Shown here one piece after another: positions 1 to 4,248 of a stretch of DNA of 5,598 nt. Origin of the DNA: Deltaproteobacteria bacterium (GTDB lineage: Bacteria > Desulfobacterota > Desulfobacteria > Desulfobacterales > JAFDFH01); the NCBI GenBank assembly GCA_019309945.1, contig JAFDFH010000198.1:1-5598 (forward strand), written 5' to 3'. Every line of letters begins with the position of its first letter. The first letter of the stretch is position 1. Made by a program: the position numbers and the translations under genes. The notes below the pieces were generated by a model, which saw nothing but the letters and a program-made list of their open reading frames with translations, was not told the DNA's origin and did not search any database.

Positions 1-68
1 CATACAATTGGGAACCTGGCTCTAAATTTGCAGTAGATTTCCTCTTGTTGTAATTGACGATCCATCAT
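1..68 (-). CDS. possible 5' end of an unidentified gene running off the left edge
   Basis: On the minus strand a double ATG (68-66 and 65-63) opens a frame that stays free of stops for 22 codons to the window edge. It begins M-M-D-R-Q-L-Q-Q-E-E-I-Y. A purine-rich stretch (GAAAAAGAG on the minus strand) lies a few bases upstream of the first ATG and could serve as a ribosome binding site, and an in-frame stop lies upstream at 98-96. I do not recognise the protein, and 22 codons are too few to show coding character. It would be transcribed divergently from the recombinase remnant at 261. It may simply be chance. Confidence 0.2.
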   Translation of the reverse strand, partial: MMDRQLQQEEIYCKFRARFPIV

Positions 69-169
69 TGCGGCTCTTTTTCTAATGAAAAAATTCACAA
101 TCATAAGTTTTCATAATATAAATCACTTTTTTGGAAAATGTGAAGCAATGCGATAGTGCCTGGAAAGCT

Positions 170-183
170 GTGCACGCGTGCAC
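170..183. repeat. 14-bp perfect palindrome upstream of the recombinase remnant
   Basis: GTGCACGCGTGCAC is a perfect 14-bp palindrome. An outer inverted pair, ATAGTGC (153-159) and GCACTAT (180-186), overlaps its right half, so two alternative foldings or binding geometries are possible. It lies about 78 bp before the ATG at 261 and about 100 bp before the possible divergent start at 68, a position where a dimeric regulator could bind. No other gene-like signal was seen in 69-260. Confidence 0.4.
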
Positions 184-326
184 TATTTTATGGGCAGTTT
201 TCGTTTTCATGACCAGATAAGAAGTCCAAATGTAAACTTGACCATATTTCCTGAGGGCTTATGGAGGAGTTTAAATCCTATCTGTTGTCCAGACATGTTA
301 CCACCGAAAAGAAAGCCGAATTCTAT

Positions 327-366
327 CTTTATTTAAACATAAAAAAACCTGGTCCTTTGGGTCAGG
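327..366. repeat. dispersed repeat, copy A (about 40 bp)
   Basis: TTTATTTAAACATAAAAAA followed by an 8-bp-stem hairpin. It matches 4187-4226 with only a few differences: A/G before the stem, and T/C in the loop and right arm. Both copies have the same orientation. This copy begins exactly where the recombinase-like reading frame loses its family resemblance. Confidence 0.7.
341..366 (-). terminator. terminator-like hairpin, second copy of the repeat at 4187-4226
   Basis: On the minus strand an 8-bp stem (348-355 with 359-366, including G-T pairs) with a 3-base loop is followed by a run of seven T (347-341). This is the form of a rho-independent terminator for minus-strand transcription. No minus-strand gene ends just upstream of it here, so it is probably a displaced copy of the RND-gene terminator and not a working part of a local operon. 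Confidence 0.5.
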
Positions 367-471
367 TCGAAAATAGGGTCTATTCTACGGTTAACCCTTG
401 CTCAAAATTAATAAGGGGACCCCTCTGACTTACACATATTGCTCTCAACATGGGGAAAATTCAAAAAAACC

Positions 472-480
472 TGATATAAT
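472..480 (+). promoter_or_regulatory. extended -10 promoter for the small lipoprotein gene
   Basis: TGATATAAT contains a perfect TATAAT (475-480) with the TG of an extended -10 element at the right place (472-473). No good -35 hexamer lies 16-18 bp upstream, which is common for extended -10 promoters. Transcription would start near 487 and lead into the gene at 591. The leader between them contains the palindrome CGGTTAACCG (510-519). Confidence 0.45.
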
Positions 481-590
481 GCAAATGAAGCTGACGTGAA
501 GAAGCCTGGCGGTTAACCGTAAAAGGCCGTGTAAGTTCGGAAGTCACTTAGCATGCAGCTTATTTGCAGGTATTCGATGAGGAATTTAAA

Positions 591-865
591 ATGAAAAAGA
601 CAATCTACGTTATTGCGTTTGTATTTATTTTCTATTGCTGTTTGCCTGTGGTGTTGTCAAAGGTAAGGGCGAAGCTGAAAAAGTTGTAGAATCTCTGTTC
701 CAGGAGAGAATAAATAATGGAGGGTTTAGTTCGAACCGATATTATTCAGACTTGTTTTGGAAAAACACCGATGAGAAAAAATGGACGAATATTAAGAATT
801 TAGTAAAAAAGGCAATGGGAGACCTTAAAAGCTACTCACTTTCGATGCAAGATATTTATGGTTGA
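591..865 (+). pseudogene. small lipoprotein, frameshifted and C-terminally truncated
   Basis: ATG 591 has a good ribosome binding site (GAGGA, 579-583). It opens a signal peptide, M-K-K-T-I-Y-V-I-A-F-V-F-I-F, that leaves frame at the T-run 628-631. Adding one T would join it to the frame from 635, giving L-L-L-F-A-C with a clear lipobox (L-F-A-C, Cys codon 647-649). About 70 residues then follow to TGA 863-865. The mature part contains Y-Y-S-D-L-F-W-K-N-T and K-W-x-N-I-K-N-L-V-K-K-A, which recall small lipoproteins of unknown function. I recall such proteins having a further C-terminal part after the 'LKSYSL' segment, which is missing here. The stop codon lies inside the -35 box of the vapBC promoter, so the 3' end seems to have been replaced at the junction with that module. 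Function is unknown. A frameshift in a homopolymer could also be a sequencing error. Confidence 0.6.
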
Positions 866-890
866 CAAAAATATGCAGAAGTATTACTAT
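862..890 (+). promoter_or_regulatory. promoter of the vapBC operon
   Basis: A consensus -35 box TTGACA (862-867) is followed after exactly 17 bp by TACTAT (885-890), a four-of-six match to the -10 consensus. It lies 33 bp upstream of the vapB start and overlaps the stop codon of the truncated lipoprotein gene. Confidence 0.6.
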
Positions 891-912
891 TACCAGTATT
901 ACATATTACTGG
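882..912 (+). promoter_or_regulatory. candidate VapB/VapBC operator (TATTAC repeats and inverted repeat)
   Basis: TATTAC occurs four times in 28 bp (882-887, 888-893, 897-902, 904-909), and CCAGTA (893-898) forms an inverted pair with TACTGG (907-912). The array covers the -10 box and runs up to the ribosome binding site GGAGG (911-915), seven bases before the vapB ATG. Antitoxins of the AbrB/MazE fold usually repress their own operon by binding such sites, so this is the likely operator. That last step is inference. Confidence 0.45.
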
Positions 913-922
913 AGGTTTAATC

Positions 923-1150
923 ATGAGAGTTACGATAAAAGGACAAGTCACAATTCCACAAGAAATTCGTGAAAAACTAGGAATAACTCCTGCCGTTGAA
1001 ATTGATTTTGTAGAAGAGAAAGGCCGAATTTATTTGGTCAAAAGGACAGGCGAACCCAAAAAAACTCATAAGTTTAGGAAGTTGAGGGGAATCGCCAGCG
1101 TTAAAATGACAACTAATGAAATAATGGCCCTTACAAGAGGAGACAAATGA
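923..1150 (+). CDS. vapB: VapB-type antitoxin, SpoVT/AbrB (MazE-like) fold
   Basis: This 75-residue protein is the antitoxin of the pair with the downstream toxin. Residues 1-41 form a swapped-hairpin AbrB/SpoVT DNA-binding domain, with the typical start R-V-T-I-K-G-Q-V-T-I-P-Q-E-I-R-E-K-L-G-I and the later strand G-R-I-Y-L-V-K. The C-terminal tail (54-73, L-R-G through T-T-N-E-I-M-A-L-T-R-G) matches the toxin-wrapping tail common in this antitoxin family. The length is normal and the gene appears intact. The ribosome binding site GGAGG is seven bases upstream of the ATG. The stop overlaps the vapC start in ATGA (1147-1150), so the two are translationally coupled. As in other such modules, the protein should neutralise VapC and, alone or with it, repress the promoter at 862-890. 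Confidence 0.9.
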   Translation: MRVTIKGQVTIPQEIREKLGITPAVEIDFVEEKGRIYLVKRTGEPKKTHKFRKLRGIASVKMTTNEIMALTRGDK

Positions 1151-1551
1151 AAGGAGTTCTAGTTGATTCGAACATAATTCTGGATGTTTTTCTCAATGAC
1201 TCTAAATGGGCTGATTGGTCTGAATCCAAATTGGAGGAATACAGTTATCACGCATCATTATATATCAATTCAATGGTTTATTCTGAAATATCAATTGCTT
1301 TTAAGTTAATAGAGGACTTGGAGACTGCAATTAACAAGGCTGGCCTCCAAATGTTGGAAATTCCTAAAGAGGCGCTTTTTTTGGCTGGAAAAGCTTTCCT
1401 TATATACAAAAGTAGAAAAGGGGCGAAAAGGACTCCATTGCCAGATTTTTTTATTGGCGCACAAGCTGCAGTATTAAATTTAGACCTATTAACCAGGGAT
1501 GTTTCAAGATATCAATCATACTTTCCAACTGTAAAATTAATAGCACCATAA
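1147..1551 (+). CDS. vapC: VapC-type toxin, PIN-domain ribonuclease
   Basis: This 134-residue protein is a complete PIN domain. The acidic residues expected for metal binding are visible: Asp7 in V-D-S-N-I-I-L-D, Glu47 in M-V-Y-S-E-I-S, Asp100 in L-P-D-F-F-I-G-A-Q-A, and Asp118 in L-L-T-R-D. The last motif is followed by the usual R-Y-x-x-Y-F-P ending. VapC toxins are magnesium-dependent endoribonucleases that cut tRNA or rRNA and stop translation until bound by VapB. The specific RNA target cannot be read from the sequence. The start overlaps the vapB stop by four bases, and no separate ribosome binding site is needed. All catalytic residues are present, so the toxin is probably active. The module lies between gene remnants, as expected for a mobile accessory element. 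Confidence 0.9.
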   Translation: MKGVLVDSNIILDVFLNDSKWADWSESKLEEYSYHASLYINSMVYSEISIAFKLIEDLETAINKAGLQMLEIPKEALFLAGKAFLIYKSRKGAKRTPLPDFFIGAQAAVLNLDLLTRDVSRYQSYFPTVKLIAP

Positions 1552-1574
1552 CCACTTGACAAGCATCGAACAAA

Positions 1575-1618
1575 CTCATGAACCAGGTGGGCCTAAAAAC
1601 AGGCTCCCTGGTTATGAG
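1575..1618. repeat. large imperfect hairpin after vapC
   Basis: CTCAT-g-AACCAGG (1575-1587) pairs with CCTGGTTATGAG (1607-1618), and an inner GGCCT/AGGCT-like arm continues the stem around a short A-rich loop (1595-1600). It begins 24 bases after the vapC stop and could end or stabilise the vapBC transcript. There is no T-run after it on the + strand and only weak T content on the minus strand, so it is not a standard rho-independent terminator. It could also be the end of a mobile element or a recombination site. Confidence 0.45.
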
Positions 1619-1650
1619 CAGCGTAATAAACAAAAAAAGTTGAATTACAA

Positions 1651-1779
1651 ATGCCGAAAAAAACAAAGGAACTTATTCCCGAAAACCAGATCTTAAAAAT
1701 AATACTGGTCATTCGTGGAGAAAAGGTGATTCTTGACTCCGCCTTGGCAGCTCTTTATGGCGTAGAAACACAACGTTAG
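1651..1779 (+). pseudogene. ORF6N-domain protein, N-terminal remnant
   Basis: ATG 1651 opens 42 codons that end at TAG 1777-1779. Residues 21-42 (V-I-R-G-E-K-V-I-L-D-S-A-L-A-A-L-Y-G-V-E-T-Q-R) match the start of the ORF6N domain, whose usual form is I-R-G-x-K-V-x-L-D-x-D-L-A-x-L-Y-G-V-x-T-K. The rest of the domain (normally L-N-x-x-V-K-R-N and onward) is missing, and the following 69 bases do not encode it in this frame. ORF6N proteins are found in phages and in bacterial accessory regions, and are thought to bind DNA. No strong ribosome binding site is seen before the ATG. It faces the mltC-like gene and ends 70 bases from it. I judge it a dead fragment of an accessory gene. Confidence 0.65.
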
Positions 1780-1848
1780 TTTTTTTGCTTGACCCGCTCT
1801 CAAAAAGCAAATTCTTATCATTTTTCATTTCAGGTCTTCAGCTCCGCA

Positions 1849-3054
1849 TCAAAAATTCACAAAGCTTTTCTTTGCATCCATGACTTTGGTTAGATACCTT
1901 CGCGTTTCGTCATGGGGTAATTTTGTGCGCAACGTACTGAAAACCTCTAACGGGCCGAGGCTGTTTATTTTTTGCGGCGCGCGCTTTTGGTTTCTGTCAA
2001 AGGTGCGCAGAACATTGCCACTTCCGGTGTTGTAGGCTGCGATGACGCAGTATTCCCTGGACACCGGGTCCTGGATAGCGTTTAAGTATTTATAATATAG
2101 CAGGTGTAGGTAAGCGGCACCGTATTCAATGTTGTTTTCAGGGGTGAATAAAAATTTTTTTGAAGGAAGGCCGCTTTTTTTATTCAAGAACTTATGTACA
2201 TCCCGCCCCGCCGTTGTCGGTACGATCTGCATGAGCCCGAAGGCCGGGGCATTGCTGACAGCATAGGGGTTGAAATTGCTTTCGGTTTTTATGATCGCAT
2301 AGACGAGGTTCTTGCTGATGGAAAAACGCTCTGCATTATGTTCCACCAGGGGTTTGTACTTCCCGGCCCGTATCTGGTGATGGTCCTTGACCATCATAAT
2401 CTTTACGTAATTCACGGTTTTGATGTGCCTACCGGTTCCCACCGGTCTGATCTGAAGTCTTTTTTTGATGAGATAGTCTGCAAAACGTTCGGCCCGCCAA
2501 CCCCATCGAATGTCCTTGCCCTCCTGATCCCTGACCTCGTTTAAGAGAAAGGGCCTTTCCCCAAGCTTGATCGTTTTGGCGGAATAGAGATCAACCGCTC
2601 TGGGATCGTCCGGTGTGAGCAGGGTCGTGACAATGGCGTTTTTAAGGCTGTTTAATGAATCCTTTGGGTCCAGTGTTTCCACCGTAATAATGCCCTGGTC
2701 AAAGTCCACCAACGCCCGGGATAGATAATTCTGGGTGTATTTAACGTATTCCTTGGGTTTGGGCGCCTTCACTTCCTTTGGGCCCCAAACCGCGCTTACG
2801 GCAGTTTTGAATTTCGCGACCATCTTTGCAAACTGTTTGATATCCCGTTCCAGCGACTTCGGGTCAGTGGCATATCGGATGGCCTTATCTGTTGCCATCT
2901 GCTGAACCTCGGCCAGGTCTCCGGTCGTCGCTATCCGAGCCATGCGAACCATGTCTCCATGCGAGCATCCGATAATAGCCGTAATGATCAAAAGCGCTTT
3001 AGATAGTGCCCATCCAGAAACGGTCTTTTTGTCCGATCTCTGCGTTATGCTCAA
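1849..3054 (-). CDS. mltC: membrane-bound lytic murein transglycosylase, MltC-like lipoprotein
   Basis: This enzyme cleaves the glycan strands of peptidoglycan without water, forming 1,6-anhydro-muropeptides. It should be anchored as a lipoprotein facing the periplasm. Residues 15-30 form a hydrophobic leader ending in the lipobox I-I-G-C (Cys30). Residues about 60-225 resemble the N-terminal domain of MltC (DUF3393). Residues about 235-400 are a goose-lysozyme-like SLT domain with catalytic Glu258 (I-I-K-T-E-S-N-F-N-P-Y-A-V-S), G-L-M-Q-I-V-P (273-279) and A-A-Y-N-T-G-S-G-N-V-L (339-349). The 401 residues compare with about 360 in the E. coli enzyme. The start given is TTG 3054, with GAGGA (3066-3062) seven bases upstream. 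The first 16 codons, and the first base of codon 17, come from an inserted repeat element. The original start was probably ATG 3162, now separated by an in-frame TGA (3075-3073). The catalytic part is intact, but expression may be reduced. Confidence 0.85.
   Translation of the reverse strand: MSITQRSDKKTVSGWALSKALLIITAIIGCSHGDMVRMARIATTGDLAEVQQMATDKAIRYATDPKSLERDIKQFAKMVAKFKTAVSAVWGPKEVKAPKPKEYVKYTQNYLSRALVDFDQGIITVETLDPKDSLNSLKNAIVTTLLTPDDPRAVDLYSAKTIKLGERPFLLNEVRDQEGKDIRWGWRAERFADYLIKKRLQIRPVGTGRHIKTVNYVKIMMVKDHHQIRAGKYKPLVEHNAERFSISKNLVYAIIKTESNFNPYAVSNAPAFGLMQIVPTTAGRDVHKFLNKKSGLPSKKFLFTPENNIEYGAAYLHLLYYKYLNAIQDPVSREYCVIAAYNTGSGNVLRTFDRNQKRAPQKINSLGPLEVFSTLRTKLPHDETRRYLTKVMDAKKSFVNF
3000..3005. 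repeat. target-site duplication TAGATA, left copy
   Basis: TAGATA directly abuts the left inverted end GTGCCC. The same six bases follow the right end at 3147-3152. One copy must be removed together with the element to restore the gene. Confidence 0.75.
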
Positions 3055-3146
3055 AATTTTATCCTCGGAATATCAACTATATGCCTGCGGTAAAATTTTT
3101 CGCAGGCCTTGATCTCGAACAAAAATCCTCGTTTCTGGGCGGACAC
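3006..3146. mobile_element. 141-bp MITE-like inverted-repeat element inserted in the mltC-like gene
   Basis: The ends are imperfect inverted repeats. The left end GTGCCCATCCAGAAACG (3006-3022) matches the reverse complement of 3130-3146 (GTGTCCGCCCAGAAACG) at 14 of 17 bases, and similarity continues inward through TTTTTGT(C/T)CGA. A perfect 7-bp stem GCCTGCG/CGCAGGC (3083-3089, 3101-3107) lies near the middle. The element is flanked by direct repeats TAGATA. It encodes no protein of its own and is too short for a transposase, so it fits a non-autonomous element moved by an enzyme encoded elsewhere. On the minus strand it carries GAGGA and TTG, which now serve as translation signals for the gene. 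Confidence 0.8.
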
Positions 3147-3162
3147 TAGATAATTTCTTCAT
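3073..3162 (-). CDS. interrupted original start of the mltC-like gene, now a 29-codon leader ORF
   Basis: ATG 3162-3160 begins M-K-K-L-S, the first residues of a standard lipoprotein leader. It then runs into the inserted element and stops at TGA 3075-3073 after 29 codons. It is in the same frame as the mltC-like gene, and the TTG at 3054 lies only 18 bases beyond the stop. Ribosomes starting at the old ATG could therefore end here and start again at the TTG. The ribosome binding site of the old ATG is weak (AAGACG region). Confidence 0.5.
   Translation of the reverse strand: MKKLSSVRPETRIFVRDQGLRKILPQAYS
3147..3152. repeat. target-site duplication TAGATA, right copy
   Basis: TAGATA directly follows GGACAC, the right end of the 141-bp element, and is identical to 3000-3005. 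Confidence 0.75.
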
Positions 3163-3276
3163 TGCTTTTATCGTCTTTAACAAGTTAATTCGCTTCGCTC
3201 ACAATTGGAATGTTGAAATATTGGAATTATGAGATAATGGGTTCTGAGAAAATGGCGTAGTGGTTTATTGGTAAAT

Positions 3277-4137
3277 TTACTCCTTGATCAACTTTTTCCG
3301 CAGTTGAATATAGCCATTGCGAATCGCCACATACGGTTCAGGGGATGCTTCCTTGATAGCTTCATAATCTCCGATCCGAAGGGAAGTGTTGTTCAAAATG
3401 TCGTAAGCTCTGATTCCGATATACGCTTTCGGGCTATCAACGTAATAAGCGACAGGATTCAGGAATAGATCGCCGATCATTCCCACCGTATCGCGAAGGG
3501 TGGAAGGACCCAGAAATGGCCATACAATATAAAAACCGTTACCAATTCCATAGGTTGCAAGGGTTTGACCGAGGTCCTCCTTGCCGGGATTCAGCCCGGG
3601 ATATTTTCGGGCTGCATTTCTAAAACCCAATATCCCCTCCGTAGTATTAACAACAAATTTGCCCAGCTCTGCCCCCGCCGCACCTATTTTCCCCTGAAAT
3701 AAGCAGTTTGCCAGTCGAACGGGGGTCATGAGATTGTTGAAAAAATTTTGTACGCCCACTCTGGCTGTCTGTGGAACAACGGCCCTGTATCCCTTGGCCA
3801 CAGGCTTTAGAATCCAGAAATAAAGCTTGTCATTGAAGTGAAACATGGCCCGGTTCACGAGTGCCAGTGGGTCTGCCACCCGTATCGCATCTGTTTCAAA
3901 TTCGTCATCAAACTGATCAAATTCGTCATCAATCTGATCGAACTCGTCACCAATGTTATCAACATCGTTTTCAACAAGCGGGTTTGATGAAATCGCATCA
4001 GCTTCGCTGCCTGTTGTTTGCGAATAACCTGTTATTGCACCATGGGAAGCGGATTCAGGTCTGTGGGCACACCCCACTGAAAAAAATGCTAAAAGTAGAA
4101 TAAGCAGTAATATACGGCTCAGCTTTTTTTTGCCCAT
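3277..4137 (-). CDS. mlaA: MlaA/VacJ family outer-membrane lipoprotein
   Basis: MlaA removes phospholipids from the outer leaflet of the outer membrane and passes them to periplasmic carriers. From ATG 4137 the protein has 286 residues. It opens with a lipoprotein leader (M-G-K-K-K-L-S-R, a hydrophobic run, S-V-G-C with Cys23). An Asp/Glu/Phe-rich linker (61-83) holds three copies of a seven-residue D-E-F-D-Q-x unit. The MlaA domain (about 88-275) follows, with V-A-D-P-L-A-L-V-N-R-A-M-F-H-F-N-D, N-N-L-M-T-P-V-R-L-A-N, F-V-V-N-T-T-E-G-I-L-G-F, E-D-L-G-Q-T-L-A-T-Y-G and F-L-G-P-S-T-L-R-D. An upstream GTG (4173) is in frame but has a poor ribosome binding site and would put a charged, non-hydrophobic stretch ahead of the leader, so I prefer the ATG. 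The gene follows an RND gene and a terminator, and precedes the mltC-like gene in the same direction. It appears intact. Confidence 0.9.
   Translation of the reverse strand: MGKKKLSRILLLILLLAFFSVGCAHRPESASHGAITGYSQTTGSEADAISSNPLVENDVDNIGDEFDQIDDEFDQFDDEFETDAIRVADPLALVNRAMFHFNDKLYFWILKPVAKGYRAVVPQTARVGVQNFFNNLMTPVRLANCLFQGKIGAAGAELGKFVVNTTEGILGFRNAARKYPGLNPGKEDLGQTLATYGIGNGFYIVWPFLGPSTLRDTVGMIGDLFLNPVAYYVDSPKAYIGIRAYDILNNTSLRIGDYEAIKEASPEPYVAIRNGYIQLRKKLIKE
3898..3960 (-). repeat. three 21-bp tandem repeats inside mlaA encoding the acidic linker
   Basis: The units are 3898-3918, 3919-3939 and 3940-3960. The first two differ at one base and the third is more divergent. Each encodes one seven-residue copy of the D-E-F-D-Q-x-D type in the linker between the lipid anchor and the MlaA domain. 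Copy number could change by slippage without breaking the frame. Confidence 0.75.
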
Positions 4138-4186
4138 GCGATCCAATGCCCTGGGTTTTATGTGCCTGTTCACAGGTTCGGGTACT

Positions 4187-4226
4187 ATTTATTTAAACAT
4201 AAAAAAGCCTGGTCCTCTGGGCCAGG
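4187..4226. repeat. dispersed repeat, copy B (about 40 bp)
   Basis: TTTATTTAAACATAAAAAA followed by the hairpin 4208-4226. It is the near-identical partner of 327-366 in the same orientation. Here it lies between the RND gene and mlaA, in what looks like its original place, because the terminator it carries suits the RND gene. Confidence 0.7.
4201..4226 (-). terminator. rho-independent terminator of the RND gene
   Basis: On the minus strand an 8-bp stem, CCTGGCCC with GGACCAGG (one G-T pair) and a 3-base loop, is followed by C and six T (4206-4201). It begins 22 bases after the RND stop codon. It should end most RND transcripts before mlaA, so mlaA probably has its own promoter in 4138-4200 or depends on read-through. 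I saw no strong promoter there. Confidence 0.75.
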
Positions 4227-4248
4227 ATTCTTTACATGTCAAGTTCTT

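Larger units (their letters stand above)
261..428 (+). pseudogene. N-terminal remnant of a probable tyrosine recombinase (integrase)
   Basis: The frame from ATG 261 begins MEEFKSYLLSRHVTTEKK, followed by A-E-F-Y-L-Y. This resembles the start of the SAM-like core-binding domain of phage or integron-type tyrosine recombinases, where a short helix is followed by a (K)KA-x-F/Y-Y-L-x-W pattern. That judgement is from family memory. After about 24 codons the similarity stops, where a 40-bp terminator-bearing repeat begins (about 327). The frame continues through that repeat and unrelated sequence to TGA 426-428, giving 55 codons in all. The catalytic domain, with its Arg-His-Arg-Tyr residues, is absent, so it cannot be a working recombinase. 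GAGGG at 253-257 could be the ribosome binding site, although only 3 bases from the ATG. The fragment suggests that an integrating element once lay here. It could instead be an unrelated small ORF. Confidence 0.45.

Noticed and set aside
261..1660. A complete integron with attC sites around vapBC and the lipoprotein gene
   Set aside because: I found no pair of sites with proper R and L boxes (GTTRRRY/RYYYAAC with imperfect arms). Only the recombinase-like remnant hints at it.
1451..1666. 71-codon minus-strand ORF over the end of vapC and the hairpin
   Set aside because: It overlaps the conserved end of vapC and its hydrophobic look comes from A/T-rich antisense sequence.
2194..2544. 116-codon + strand ORF inside the mltC-like gene
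   Set aside because: It lies antisense to the SLT domain with clear catalytic motifs, and its translation has no recognisable domain. It is a shadow.
3083..3107. Hairpin GCCTGCG/CGCAGGC as a terminator for mlaA
   Set aside because: It lies inside the inserted element, about 170 bases after the mlaA stop, and has no T-run on the minus strand.
3268..3468. 66-codon + strand ORF over the 3' end of mlaA
   Set aside because: It is antisense to conserved MlaA sequence and has no domain.
3898..3960. Tandem repeats as a CRISPR array
   Set aside because: The 21-bp units are contiguous with no spacers, stay in the mlaA frame and encode an acidic linker.
4137..4173. GTG 4173 as the start of mlaA
   Set aside because: It has a poor ribosome binding site and adds twelve residues before a standard lipoprotein leader that begins at ATG 4137.
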